Positions 24,505 through 34,947 of a DNA stretch of 53,817 bases are shown piece after piece. The notes beneath the pieces were generated by a model. It worked only from the letters and a program-made list of their open reading frames with translations, searched no databases and was not told the origin of the DNA. Within the stretch, counting starts at the first letter, position 1. Each line of letters starts with the position of its first letter. The position numbers and the translations under genes were made by a program. The stretch is from Streptomyces naganishii JCM 4654 (GTDB lineage Bacteria; Actinomycetota; Actinomycetes; Streptomycetales; Streptomycetaceae), in assembly GCF_014650575.1 (NCBI RefSeq), contig NZ_BMVF01000031.1, positions 1 to 53,817 of the forward strand, written 5' to 3'.

Positions 24505-25190
24505 CAAAGTTCCGTCTGGTCGTCTACGTCGTCGGTACCCGGTCGCACCGGGGTGCCCGGCGCATCGTCGTCGGGCGCGTCCGGGTCGAACGACGGCACC
24601 CCCTCCTGGGTCTCGGCCTCGATCGCCTCCGCCTCCGGGAGGAAGGGCGCGAGCTCCGGGAGCTCGTCCAGACCGCGCAGGCCCATCCGCTCCAGGAAGT
24701 AGTTCGTCGTCCTGTACAGGATCGCACCTGTTTCGGGTTCCGCGCCCGCCTCCTCGACCAGACCGCGCTGGAGCAGGGTGCGCATCACGCCGTCGCAGTT
24801 GACTCCGCGCACGGCCGAGACGCGGCTGCGGCTGACCGGCTGGCGGTAGGCGACCACGGCGAGGGTCTCCAGGGCGGCCTGGGTGAGCCGGGCCTGCTGG
24901 CCGTCGAGCACGAAGCCCTCGACGGCGGCGGCGTACTCGGGGCGGGTGTAGAAGCGCCAGCCGCCGGCGATCAGGCGCAGCTCGAAGCCCCGGCGCTGGA
25001 CGGTGTACTCGTCGGCCAGCTCGCGCAGCGCGTCGGCGACCTGCCTGCGGGGGCGCTCGAGTATCTTCGCGAGCTGCTCCTCGGTCGCGGGCTCGTCCAC
25101 GACCATGAGGACGGCCTCCAGGGCCGGCTTGAGGTCGAGGCCGGCGACGGCGCGCGTGCCGGCCGGGGCCTCGGTGGTCTCCTCGCTCAC
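24504..25190 (-). CDS. scpB: Segregation and condensation protein B
   Basis: The 228-residue protein has two winged-helix domains typical of ScpB: LKPALEAVLMVVDEPATEEQ, LTQAALETLAVVAYRQPVSR and VNCDGVMRTLLQRGLVEEAG, followed by ILYRTTNYFLERMGLRGLDE. An acidic disordered tail of about 45 residues follows. ScpB dimers bind ScpA to complete the SMC condensin. The start overlaps scpA by 4 bases; the stop overlaps the pseudouridine synthase start. Confidence 0.94.
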   Translation of the reverse strand: MSEETTEAPAGTRAVAGLDLKPALEAVLMVVDEPATEEQLAKILERPRRQVADALRELADEYTVQRRGFELRLIAGGWRFYTRPEYAAAVEGFVLDGQQARLTQAALETLAVVAYRQPVSRSRVSAVRGVNCDGVMRTLLQRGLVEEAGAEPETGAILYRTTNYFLERMGLRGLDELPELAPFLPEAEAIEAETQEGVPSFDPDAPDDDAPGTPVRPGTDDVDDQTEL

Positions 25191-26854
25191 GGCTTCTTCT
25201 CCTCCTCGGGCCGCTCGGGGGGCCGGTCGAACTCGTCGGTCACGGTGGGGGTCCGGTCGCCGTCGCCGCCGGTCCAGCGGACCAGCAGTTCGCCGAGGGC
25301 GGTCTCCTGGTCGAGGGCGACGGCCTTCTCCCGGTACAGCTCCAGCAGGGCGAGGAAGCGGGCGACCACGGTGAGGGTGTCGTCGGTGTCCGCCACCAGG
25401 TCGCGGAAGCTGGCCTCGCCGAGTTCCCGCAGCCTGGCGACCACGATCCCGGCCTGTTCGCGCACGCTGACCAGGGGGGCGTGGATGTGGTCGACGTACA
25501 CCTGCGGTTTGGGTCTGGGCTGCATGGCCTTGACCGCGAGCCTGGCGAAGCCCTCGGGGCCGATGCTGATGACGACCTCGGGGAGCAGTTCGGCGTGGTG
25601 CGGTTCGAGGCCGACGGTACGGGGGTAGCGACGCCCCTCCTCCTCCAGCCGCCGGTTGAAGATGTCGGCGATCTGCTTGTACGCGCGGTACTGGAGCAGG
25701 CGCGCGAACAGCAGGTCCCGCGCCTCCAGGAGCGCGAGGTCGGCCTCGTCCTCCACCTCGGCGGCGGGCAGCAGCCGGGCCGCCTTCAGGTCGAGCAGCG
25801 TCGCGGCGACGACCAGGAACTCGGTCGTCTCGTCCAGGTCCCAGTCCGCCCCCATGGCCCGGATGTGCGCCATGAACTCATCGGTGACCTTGGAGAGCGC
25901 CACCTCGGTGACATCCAGCTTGTGCCGGGAAATCAGCTGGAGCAGCAGATCGAAGGGCCCCTCGAAGTTCGCCAGCCGCACTTTGAAGACACCGTCGTCG
26001 GCCGCCTGCCCGGTTTGCCCGGCCGTCCCGGCGGCACCGGGCACCCCAGAAGCGGAGGGCACCTCAGGACGTACGCCTCCGGGCACGGACTGCTCCCCGG
26101 CCCCCGAGCCCACCGACTCCACCGGGCCGGCCCCAGGGGCCGGGGCAGCGGCCGGGGCCGGGACTGCGGCCAGGGCCGACTTGGCGGCCGGTGCCGCATC
26201 CGCGACGCGAACCGCGGCCGGGTCAAGGCCCGCAACCGGATCCGCAGCCGGCGCCGAGTCCACCACCGGATCGCCGGCCTCGTCCGAATCCGAGACCGGA
26301 TCCGCGCTCGGGCCCGCGACCGGATCCGCAGCCGGGACCGGGTCTGCGGCCGGGGCCACACCCGCGGTCGCCGCCCGCCCGGCACCCGGCACCGAGCCGC
26401 CGCCCGGGGGCGCCACAGCACCCGCCACAGCCGCGCCCGCACCCGCGCCCGCGACGGGAGCCTCGGACGGCGCGGAGTCCACCACCGGATCTCCGGCCGC
26501 GTCCGAAACCGAGACCGGATCCGCGCTCGAGCCCGCGACCGGATCCGCAGCCGGGACCGGGTCTGCGGCCGGGGCCGCAGCCACACCCGCGGTCGCCGCC
26601 CGTCCGGCACCCGGCACCGAGCCGCCGCCCGGCGCCACGGCGCCCGCCACAGCCGCGCCCGCGCCCGCGACGCGAGCCTCCGACGGCGCGGAGTCCACCA
26701 CCGGATCCCCAACCGCGTCCGGAACCGGCGGCGGGGCCTCCGTCGGGGCCGGGGCCTCCGCGTGGGCGCCGGGCGGGGCCGGGGGGCCCGTGTGCGGGCC
26801 CCGGCCCAGAGGGCGTCTGCGGGAGCCGGGGGCGGGTGAGTCGTTCGGGGTCAT
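25187..26854 (-). CDS. scpA: Segregation and condensation protein A with repetitive N-terminal extension
   Basis: The C-terminal part (about residues 292-555) is canonical ScpA: VRLANFEGPFDLLLQLISRH, LDVTEVALSKVTDEFMAHIR, LVVAATLLDLKAARLLP and a winged-helix end. ScpA is the kleisin bridging SMC heads. The first 290 residues are Ala/Pro/Asp/Val-rich and surely disordered, more than doubling the usual length of about 260. They contain two tandem units of 73 and 72 residues plus part of a third. The ATG at 26854 follows a G-rich run. A shorter start inside the extension cannot be excluded, for example near the conserved core. Confidence 0.9.
   Translation of the reverse strand: MTPNDSPAPGSRRRPLGRGPHTGPPAPPGAHAEAPAPTEAPPPVPDAVGDPVVDSAPSEARVAGAGAAVAGAVAPGGGSVPGAGRAATAGVAAAPAADPVPAADPVAGSSADPVSVSDAAGDPVVDSAPSEAPVAGAGAGAAVAGAVAPPGGGSVPGAGRAATAGVAPAADPVPAADPVAGPSADPVSDSDEAGDPVVDSAPAADPVAGLDPAAVRVADAAPAAKSALAAVPAPAAAPAPGAGPVESVGSGAGEQSVPGGVRPEVPSASGVPGAAGTAGQTGQAADDGVFKVRLANFEGPFDLLLQLISRHKLDVTEVALSKVTDEFMAHIRAMGADWDLDETTEFLVVAATLLDLKAARLLPAAEVEDEADLALLEARDLLFARLLQYRAYKQIADIFNRRLEEEGRRYPRTVGLEPHHAELLPEVVISIGPEGFARLAVKAMQPRPKPQVYVDHIHAPLVSVREQAGIVVARLRELGEASFRDLVADTDDTLTVVARFLALLELYREKAVALDQETALGELLVRWTGGDGDRTPTVTDEFDRPPERPEEEKKP
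26256..26720. repeat. scpA: Tandem repeat inside scpA (219 + 216 bp + partial)
   Basis: The motif GAGTCCACCACCGGATC recurs at 26256, 26475 and 26691, giving units of 219 and 216 bases that stay in frame and are highly similar across their length. The third copy is only a short fragment before it diverges. It encodes the Ala/Pro/Asp-rich extension of ScpA. Confidence 0.9.
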
Positions 26855-26872
26855 GGCCCCCGCAGGCTATCG

Positions 26873-27466
26873 CTACCGTCCGCGGAGGCGGCGTACGAGG
26901 ATGCTGGCGTCCCCGCGGGTCTCCAGGTCGGCGAGGACCACCGCGACCGCCTCGCGGACGATGCGGCCCCGGTCGACGGCCAGGCCGTGCTCGCCGCGGA
27001 GCACCAGGCGGGCGTGCTCGAGGTCCATGAGCTCCTCGGCGGAGACGTACACCGTGATCTTCTCGTCGTGCCGCTCGCGGCCGCTGGGCCGGCGGGCGGC
27101 CGCCCGCCCGCGCTTGCGCGACTGCGGCTGGCCGGAGGCGTCCGCGCCCGCGGCAGAACCTTCCTGCGCCCCCTGGCGCCGCGCGGCCCGCTCCGCCGGG
27201 GCCGCGGCGCCCGCCGCCGCCCCGCGGCTGCGCGACTCGCCGGCGTCGGCCGGCTCCGCGCCGGCCGCGACGTGCTCGGCGCCCTCGCCGTCACCGCCCT
27301 GTGCGGGCACCGACTGCGGCGCGTCCTCCGCGGCGGCCACCGTGTCGCTCTCCCCCGCGGGAGCGGGCACCCGGGCCTCGCCGTTGGCCTGGCGCCGGGG
27401 AGTGGACGCCTGGAGCGCCATCCCCCCTGTCGTACGGAACAGTTCGTCGGCCCCCGGCAGACTCAC
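26873..27466 (-). CDS. Ribbon-helix-helix-like protein between scpA and parA
   Basis: From the GTG at 27466 (overlapping the parA stop as GTGA) the protein has 197 residues; an alternative GTG lies at 27478. The first 130 residues are Ala/Gly/Arg-rich and disordered. The C-terminal 60 residues form the only ordered unit: HDEKITVYVSAEELMDLEHA then VDRGRIVREAVAVVLADLE. It has the look of a strand-helix-helix (CopG/MetJ-type) DNA-binding domain preceded by a Lys/Arg-rich patch (SRKRGRAAARRPSGRERH). Its place in a parA/scpAB operon suggests a chromosome-organisation role, which is inference. Confidence 0.75.
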   Translation of the reverse strand: MSLPGADELFRTTGGMALQASTPRRQANGEARVPAPAGESDTVAAAEDAPQSVPAQGGDGEGAEHVAAGAEPADAGESRSRGAAAGAAAPAERAARRQGAQEGSAAGADASGQPQSRKRGRAAARRPSGRERHDEKITVYVSAEELMDLEHARLVLRGEHGLAVDRGRIVREAVAVVLADLETRGDASILVRRLRGR

Positions 27467-28641
27467 TCGGCGTGACACCGGGCGAGCACCTCCCTGGCGA
27501 GCTGGCGGTAGGCGGCGGCGCCGACGGAGTTGGAGGCGTAGGTGGTGATGGGCTCGCCGGCGACCGTGGTCTCCGGGAAGCGGACCGTGCGCCCGATGAC
27601 CGTGTGGTAGACGTGGTCGTCGAACGCCTCGACGACGCGCGCGAGCACCTCACGGCTGTGCACGGTGCGCGAGTCGTACATCGTCGCGAGGATCCCGTCG
27701 AGCTCCAGCTCCGGGTTGAGGCGCTCCTGGACCTTCTCGATGGTCTCGGTCAGCAGGGCCACACCGCGCAGCGCGAAGAACTCGCACTCCAGCGGCACGA
27801 TCACCTTGTGCGCGGCCGTCAGCGCGTTGACGGTGAGCAGGCCGAGCGAGGGCTGGCAGTCGATCACGATGTAGTCGTAGTCGTCCATCAGCGGCTTGAG
27901 CGCGCGCTGCAGCGTCGACTCGCGGGCGACCTCGGAGACGAGCTGGACCTCGGCGGCCGACAGGTCGATGTTGCTGGGCAGCAGGTCCATGTTGGGGACC
28001 GCCGTCTTCAGCAGGACCTCGTCCGCGGACATGCCCCGCTCCATGAGCAGGTTGTAGACGGTGAGGTCGAGCTCCATGGGGTTGACGCCGAGACCCACCG
28101 ACAGCGCGCCCTGCGGGTCGAAGTCCACGAGCAGCACGCGCCGGCCGTACTCCGCGAGCGCGGCACCCAGGTTGATGGTCGACGTGGTCTTGCCGACGCC
28201 GCCCTTCTGGTTGCACATCGCGATGATCTTCGCGGGTCCGTGGTCGGTCAGCGGCCCGGGGATCGGGAAGTACGGCAGCGGGCGTCCGGTCGGGCCGACG
28301 CGCTCACGGCGCTGGCGGGCCGCGTCGGGCGCGAGCGTGGCCGCGTACTCGGGGTCGGGCTCGTACTCGGCGTCGGGGTCGTAGAAGTGCCCCTCGGGCA
28401 GTTCGTCGTAGTCGGCGAAGTGGTTGTGGGGCGCGCCACTTCCGTCGCCGGCCATGGCGTTCACGTGATGGCCATCCATGCTCTGGTGTGCTGGCTGGGT
28501 CACCCCTGGCGTCCGGTGACCCTGGTGGGCTGCGAAGGTGCGCACAGCAACGGAGCCGACAGCCTCGAGCCCCGCAGGGCTCTGGCCCCGCGCAGGCATT
28601 CCTGGTTGACCACCCCCGGGAGAAAATGTCGACTCATTCAC
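27463..28641 (-). CDS. parA: ParA/Soj-family chromosome partitioning ATPase
   Basis: The 392-residue protein has a 135-residue acidic, disordered N-terminal extension followed by a complete ParA ATPase. It shows deviant Walker A KGGVGKTT (146-153), LLVDFDPQGALSVGLGV, YIVIDCQPSLGLLTVNAL and CEFFALRGVALLTETIEKV. There is no parB neighbour, so this is the scp-linked ParA-like protein found in actinobacteria rather than the oriC parAB pair. The GTG start is preceded by AAGGAGGT at a spacing of 10. Its stop overlaps the downstream ribbon-helix-helix-like gene, and scpA follows. Confidence 0.9.
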   Translation of the reverse strand: MNESTFSPGGGQPGMPARGQSPAGLEAVGSVAVRTFAAHQGHRTPGVTQPAHQSMDGHHVNAMAGDGSGAPHNHFADYDELPEGHFYDPDAEYEPDPEYAATLAPDAARQRRERVGPTGRPLPYFPIPGPLTDHGPAKIIAMCNQKGGVGKTTSTINLGAALAEYGRRVLLVDFDPQGALSVGLGVNPMELDLTVYNLLMERGMSADEVLLKTAVPNMDLLPSNIDLSAAEVQLVSEVARESTLQRALKPLMDDYDYIVIDCQPSLGLLTVNALTAAHKVIVPLECEFFALRGVALLTETIEKVQERLNPELELDGILATMYDSRTVHSREVLARVVEAFDDHVYHTVIGRTVRFPETTVAGEPITTYASNSVGAAAYRQLAREVLARCHAE

Positions 28642-28986
28642 AAGTCGTCTTACCTCCTTGGTGACCAGGAAACTTCTAGACAGGTCAGCGTGGCACCATG
28701 CCGACGATTGGCGACTCTATGGCGTGTCGGCGGTCCGCAGCAACACAATCCGCCGGACCCGGCCCGATGTGTCGGCAATGAAACATCCCTCTGTCAAGGG
28801 CGTACGACCGTCGCACGGCAGGTTTCACCGGTGCGTGAATCGGTCGAACGGTTGCTTTCGCGGCGAGTTGACCGAGTGCGGCGAAGTGACCATACACACA
28901 TCCGGCCGGACCTTGTCGGGCAAGGTCCGGCCGCACATGCGTGGTTGACGCGCCTTGTTGACGTATCGCCTTTACGGAAAGGTGAC
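28642..28986. other. Intergenic region upstream of parA
   Basis: This 345-base region holds the ald terminator at its right end and presumably the parA promoter. A perfect TTGACA occurs on the minus strand (28797 to 28792), but no clear -10 follows at 17-18 bases. The region is A/T-richer than its neighbours. No coding frame is convincing. Confidence 0.5.
28903..28933 (-). terminator. Terminator downstream of ald
   Basis: Arms 28903-28914 (CGGCCGGACCTT) and 28922-28933 are perfect complements around a 7-base loop, 54 bases beyond the ald stop. Confidence 0.8.
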
Positions 28987-30102
28987 TTAGCCGAGCAGGG
29001 TCTCCAGCTCCACGTGCTCCAGGCCGTGCGCCTCGGCGACCTCGCGGTAAACGACCTTGCCGTCATGGGTGTTGAGACCCTTGGCGAGCGCGGCGTCACG
29101 GCGCAGCGCCTCCACCCAGCCGCGGTTGGCCAGTTCGACGATGTACGGCAGCGTGGCGTTGGTCAGCGCGTAGGTGGAGGTGTTGGGCACCGCGCCGGGC
29201 ATGTTGGCGACGCAGTAGAACACCGAGTCGTGGACCCTGAAGGTCGGCTCGGCGTGCGTGGTCGGGTGGGAGTCCTCGAAGCAGCCGCCCTGGTCGATCG
29301 CGATGTCGACAAGGACACTTCCCGCCTTCATCCGCGACACCAGCTCGTTGGTGACGAGCTTGGGGGCCTTGGCGCCCGGGATGAGCACGGCGCCGACCAC
29401 GAGGTCGGCCTCGAGGCAGGCCTTCTCCAGCTCGAAGGCGTTGGAGACGACGGTCTGGATCTTCGTGCCGAAGATCTTGTCCGCCTCCTTGAGCTTGTTG
29501 ATGTCCTTGTCGAGCAGGGTGACGTGGAAGCCCAGGCCGATGGCGATCTGCGCGGCGTTCCAGCCGGAGACGCCGCCGCCGATGATGACGGCCTTGCCCG
29601 CGGGCACGCCGGGGACGCCGCCGGGCAGCACGCCGCGGCCGCCGGCGGCGGCCATCAGGTGGTAGGCGCCGACCTGCGGGGCCAGCCGGCCCGCGACCTC
29701 GGACATGGGGGCGAGCAGCGGCAGGGCGCGGCCGGGCAGCTCGACGGTCTCGTAGGCGATCGCCGTGGTGCCGGACTCCAGCAGCGCGTCGGTGCACTCC
29801 TTGGACGCGGCCAGGTGCAGGTAGGTGAAGAGGATCTGGTCCTTGCGCAGGCGGTGGTACTCCTCGGCGACCGGCTCCTTGACCTTCAGCAGCAGGTCGG
29901 CCGAGGCCCAGACCTCGTCGGCCGTCTCGAGGATCTGAGCGCCGGCGGACACGTACTCCTCGTCCGGGATCGAGGAGCCGACGCCGGCGTTCCGCTCGAC
30001 GACGACCTGGTGGCCGTTGCGCACCAGCTCGTGCACGCCGGCGGGGGTGATGGCCACCCGGAACTCGTTGTTCTTGACCTCGCGGGGGATGCCGACCTTC
30101 AC
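28987..30102 (-). CDS. ald: Alanine dehydrogenase
   Basis: The 371-residue enzyme is full length: VGIPREVKNNEFRVAITPAG at the N-terminus, VKEPVAEEYHRLRKDQILFT, the Rossmann stretch AVIIGGGVSGWNAAQIAIGL, and DIAIDQGGCFEDSHPTTHAE near the active site. It interconverts L-alanine and pyruvate plus ammonium with NAD. The GTG at 30102 was chosen because AAGGA lies 11 bases upstream and the product matches the usual length; a GTG at 30111 is the alternative. It is monocistronic by appearance, with a terminator downstream. Confidence 0.95.
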   Translation of the reverse strand: MKVGIPREVKNNEFRVAITPAGVHELVRNGHQVVVERNAGVGSSIPDEEYVSAGAQILETADEVWASADLLLKVKEPVAEEYHRLRKDQILFTYLHLAASKECTDALLESGTTAIAYETVELPGRALPLLAPMSEVAGRLAPQVGAYHLMAAAGGRGVLPGGVPGVPAGKAVIIGGGVSGWNAAQIAIGLGFHVTLLDKDINKLKEADKIFGTKIQTVVSNAFELEKACLEADLVVGAVLIPGAKAPKLVTNELVSRMKAGSVLVDIAIDQGGCFEDSHPTTHAEPTFRVHDSVFYCVANMPGAVPNTSTYALTNATLPYIVELANRGWVEALRRDAALAKGLNTHDGKVVYREVAEAHGLEHVELETLLG

Positions 30103-30246
30103 GTCGATCACGGTCCTTGGCTCAGGGAATGTGGGGCAATACAAGACGTACCCAGGCATGCGTGGGCATACCAGGAGACACCGCCGGAGAACGAGCGGCA
30201 GAGCCAGTTTAATGAAGGCGTTCTCCCTGTCTAGCCTTTCATTGCA

Positions 30247-32364
30247 TCAATCTTCAGCGGATGCACTGCGGATTTCGCAGGCGTTAGCGGCTTGTTCCGG
30301 TGATGTGCCGTCCGTTTCGCCCTCGTCGGGGCCGCCGACGGGCCCGTCCGGGCCGCCGGCCGGCCCGCTCGCGTCCCCGAGCATCCGCTCCGCCGCCCCC
30401 CGGTGCAGGCGCGCGGCGACCGGGTCGCCCAGCCTTTCCAGGGTGTCGGCGAGCCGCAGCTGGAGGGCCGCCTGGAGCCGTGCGTCCTCGGCGCGGCGGG
30501 CCCACTCGACGGCCTCCTGGCAGGTGCGCAGGCATTCCTCGGGCCGGCCCGCGTACTCCTGGACGCGGGCCAGTTCGCTGAGCGCCCGCGCGTGCGCGGC
30601 CACGTCGCCCAGCTTGCGGTGCGCGGCGACGGCTGCCCGCCAGTTGCGCTGCGCCTCGCCGTAGCGGCCCGCGTAGGTGTGCGCGGTGGCGATACGGCCG
30701 TACAGCCGCGCCGCGTCCGCCCGCTCCCCGCGGGCCAGGCGCTGGGCCAGGGCCCGGCCGAACCAGTCCGCCGCCCGGTCGTAGTCCCCGAGCTCCTGGT
30801 GCGCGCTGCCCACGGATTCCATCGCGCGGCCGGTCGCGTACGGGTCATTGGCCTCGCGTCCGGCGTCCAGGGCGGCCCGGTAGCGGGCCAGCGCCTCGGC
30901 GGTGCGACCGGTGCGGGCGTCGAGGTCGGCGAGGTTCAGCAGGGCGGCGGCCTTCTCGCGGGGCAGCTCCCGGCGCTCGGCCACGTCGAGGACGAGCCGG
31001 TGGACGCCGTACAGGTCGCCGGCGGCGGCCTGCGTGCCGACGTGGGCGACCATGGCCCGCACCAGCTGCGACATCAGCCGGCGGGCCAGGGTGTCCAGCT
31101 CCCCGTCGGCGACGGCGAGCCGGGCTGCGGCGAGCAGGGCGGGCCTGCGGGCGGCCAGCCAGTCGGCGGCGGCGCGCGGGGTGACGAACCGCAGGCCCTG
31201 CGGCAGCTGCCGGTTCCTCTCGCGGGCCTCGGGGCTGTCGGTCTCGGTGACCGCCCGGCACGCCTGGAGCAGCCGTACGGTCCGCTCCAGCATGCGGGCG
31301 CGCGCGAGCTGGAGCTCAGCGGGACGGTCGTGGCGCTGGGCGAGGGCCGTCAGCAGCGGGTGCAGGCAGCCGGGGACCTCGTGGCGCGGCAGCGGCCCGG
31401 GCACCACCCTCAGCAGCCCGAGGGCGGCGAAGTCGTCGAGCAGCTCCACCGCGCTCTCCAGGGAGCAGCCGGCGAGCGCGGAGGCGGTGTGCGGGTCGAC
31501 GTCGCCGGCCGGGGCGAGGGAGAGCAGGCGCAGCATCCGGGCGGCCGGGGCGGGCAGCCCGTCGTGCACGAGCCGCAGCACCCGGCCGAGCGCGGGGCCC
31601 TCCTCCGGGTCGGCGTTCAGCTGCTTGGCGAGGTCGGAGACGGCCGTCTGGGGGCGGGCGGCGAGCCAGCCGGCGGCCAGGGTGAGCGCGGCGGGCTGGC
31701 CCTGGCAGACCTCGGCCAGGCTCTCCGCGGCGCGCGGGTCGACGGTGATCCGCACGGAGTCGATGCGGTGGGTGAGCAGCTCCACCCCGGACTTGGTGTC
31801 GAGCCCGCCGAGGGTGCAGGGCCGGACGTCGGAGATCCCGGTGAGCGGGCCCTCGGAGACCGCGACGAGCAGGCAGGCGGCGTCGTCCGGCAGCAGCGCG
31901 TCGACCTGCTCGGCGCCGGCCGCGTCGTCGAGCAGGAGCAGGGTGCGGGTGCCGGCGAGGGCGGCGCGCAGCGCGTAGGTCAGGTCGTCCTCGCCCGCGC
32001 CGGGCGGGGTCGGCCGGCCGAGGGCGGTGAGCAGGTCGCGGGCGGCCCGTTCGACGGGCACGGGGATGCCGCCGGGCTCGGTGAGGCGGGCGCGCAGCAC
32101 GCCGTCCGGGTAGCGTCCGGCGACCCGGCGCACCAGTTCCTCGGCGAGTGCCGTGCGGCCCGAACCCGGCCGGCCGGCGATGAGCAGCACGCGCGCGCGG
32201 GGCGCCTTGCGGCCGGAGATGGTGTCCAGTCCGGCCCGCTCGATGTCGGCGCACAGCTCCTTCAACTCCCGTGTGCGGCCCAGGAAGTGGCTCTCCGCGG
32301 CCGCCGGGAACGGGCCGCCCGCCGACCGGTTCTCGCCCCTTGCGTCCACCGCCTGATCCGTCAC
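30247..32364 (-). CDS. STAND-like NTPase with TPR repeats
   Basis: The 705-residue protein starts with FLGRTRELKELCADIERAG, an ORC/STAND lead-in, then P-loop GRPGSGRT (64-71, with Arg70 for the usual Lys) and Walker B TLLLLDDAAG. A winged-helix-like region with HDGLPAPAARMLRLLSLAP precedes a C-terminal half (about residues 470-660) of tetratricopeptide repeats such as AAALLNLADLDARTGRTAEA and ESVGSAHQELGDYDRAADWF. STAND proteins act as nucleotide-gated signalling switches. There is no obvious output domain. The GTG at 32364 sits 8 bases after GGGAG. Partners unknown; it lies alone between ald and the NUDIX gene. Confidence 0.82.
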   Translation of the reverse strand: MTDQAVDARGENRSAGGPFPAAAESHFLGRTRELKELCADIERAGLDTISGRKAPRARVLLIAGRPGSGRTALAEELVRRVAGRYPDGVLRARLTEPGGIPVPVERAARDLLTALGRPTPPGAGEDDLTYALRAALAGTRTLLLLDDAAGAEQVDALLPDDAACLLVAVSEGPLTGISDVRPCTLGGLDTKSGVELLTHRIDSVRITVDPRAAESLAEVCQGQPAALTLAAGWLAARPQTAVSDLAKQLNADPEEGPALGRVLRLVHDGLPAPAARMLRLLSLAPAGDVDPHTASALAGCSLESAVELLDDFAALGLLRVVPGPLPRHEVPGCLHPLLTALAQRHDRPAELQLARARMLERTVRLLQACRAVTETDSPEARERNRQLPQGLRFVTPRAAADWLAARRPALLAAARLAVADGELDTLARRLMSQLVRAMVAHVGTQAAAGDLYGVHRLVLDVAERRELPREKAAALLNLADLDARTGRTAEALARYRAALDAGREANDPYATGRAMESVGSAHQELGDYDRAADWFGRALAQRLARGERADAARLYGRIATAHTYAGRYGEAQRNWRAAVAAHRKLGDVAAHARALSELARVQEYAGRPEECLRTCQEAVEWARRAEDARLQAALQLRLADTLERLGDPVAARLHRGAAERMLGDASGPAGGPDGPVGGPDEGETDGTSPEQAANACEIRSASAED

Positions 32365-32526
32365 GGGCCACACTCCCGTCCCACCGCACGCGCACGCCCG
32401 CCGGGACTCCGGTCCGGGCCAGTGAAGAGCCTAGTTGAGGCCCGGTGCGGTTCCGGGGGGAGCAGGGCGGGCAGGTCGCCCGATCGGATCAGGCGATGGT
32501 CACACCGGAAAGGGGCCGGCGGGCGT

Positions 32527-33153
32527 TCAGGACTCGAAGGGACGCGCCGGCCACGGCGCCAGGGCCGGGCGCAGCGCGTCCAGCGACTCGCCCTGCCGGG
32601 CGGCGAGCAGCGCCAGGACGCCGACCACCAGGCAGTTGTTGTGCAGCTCGCCCGCGAGCACGCCCCGGACCAGTTCGCCGACCGGCACCCGGGCCAGTTC
32701 CAGCTCCGTCTCCTCGTGCTCGGCCGCGAAGCGCTCGCCCTCGGCCTCGGACAGATCGCGGGCCAGGAAGATCCGTACGGCCTCGTCGCAGCCGCCGGGG
32801 GTGGTGTAGACGTCGGTCAGCACCCGCCAGTCCTCGGCCTTGACGTGCGCCTCCTCGTACAGCTCGCGCTGGGCGGCGTGCAGGGGGTTCTCGCCGGGCA
32901 CGTCGAGCAGTCCGGCCGGGATCTCCCACAGCCGCTGCCGCACGGGGTGGCGGTACTGGCGGATGACCAGGACCCGGTCCTCCTCGTCCAGGGCGAGCAC
33001 GGCCACCGAACCGGGGTGCACCTGGTAGTCGCGGCGGGCGACCGAGCCGTCGGGCATGACCACGTCGTCGGTGCGGACCGAGGTCTTGTTCCCGGTGAAC
33101 GGGGTCCGTGTCGCCCGGATCTCCCACTCCTCGGGAGTGTCCCTGATCGTCAT
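32527..33153 (-). CDS. NUDIX hydrolase, ADP-ribose pyrophosphatase type
   Basis: The 208-residue protein carries a NUDIX box in IPAGLLDVPGE followed by AAQRELYEEA, with the catalytic RE..EE residues. The last Gly of the classical box is His here. The length, the N-terminal strand region SVAVLALDEEDRVLVIRQYR and the place beside pyrG fit actinobacterial ADP-ribose pyrophosphatase, which cleaves ADP-ribose to AMP and ribose 5-phosphate. The ATG at 33153 follows AAGGACAGGG. It is downstream of pyrG on the same strand and may be cotranscribed. Confidence 0.9.
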   Translation of the reverse strand: MTIRDTPEEWEIRATRTPFTGNKTSVRTDDVVMPDGSVARRDYQVHPGSVAVLALDEEDRVLVIRQYRHPVRQRLWEIPAGLLDVPGENPLHAAQRELYEEAHVKAEDWRVLTDVYTTPGGCDEAVRIFLARDLSEAEGERFAAEHEETELELARVPVGELVRGVLAGELHNNCLVVGVLALLAARQGESLDALRPALAPWPARPFES

Positions 33154-33279
33154 GCCCTGTCCTTCCACACGTGTCACGCGCGTGGCGTGCCACGGACGTA
33201 CAAGAGGTGACCGGCTCCGCACGAAACCGGGGTGCCCGCCTTTGAGGGTTCGCACCCCGGCAACCGTACAACTGGTGTG

Positions 33280-34947
<1,668 letters not shown>

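Noticed and set aside
28642..28986. A parS site upstream of parA
   Set aside because: The 14-bp GTTTCACGTGAAAC palindrome is absent; only half-site-like GTTTCA occurs.
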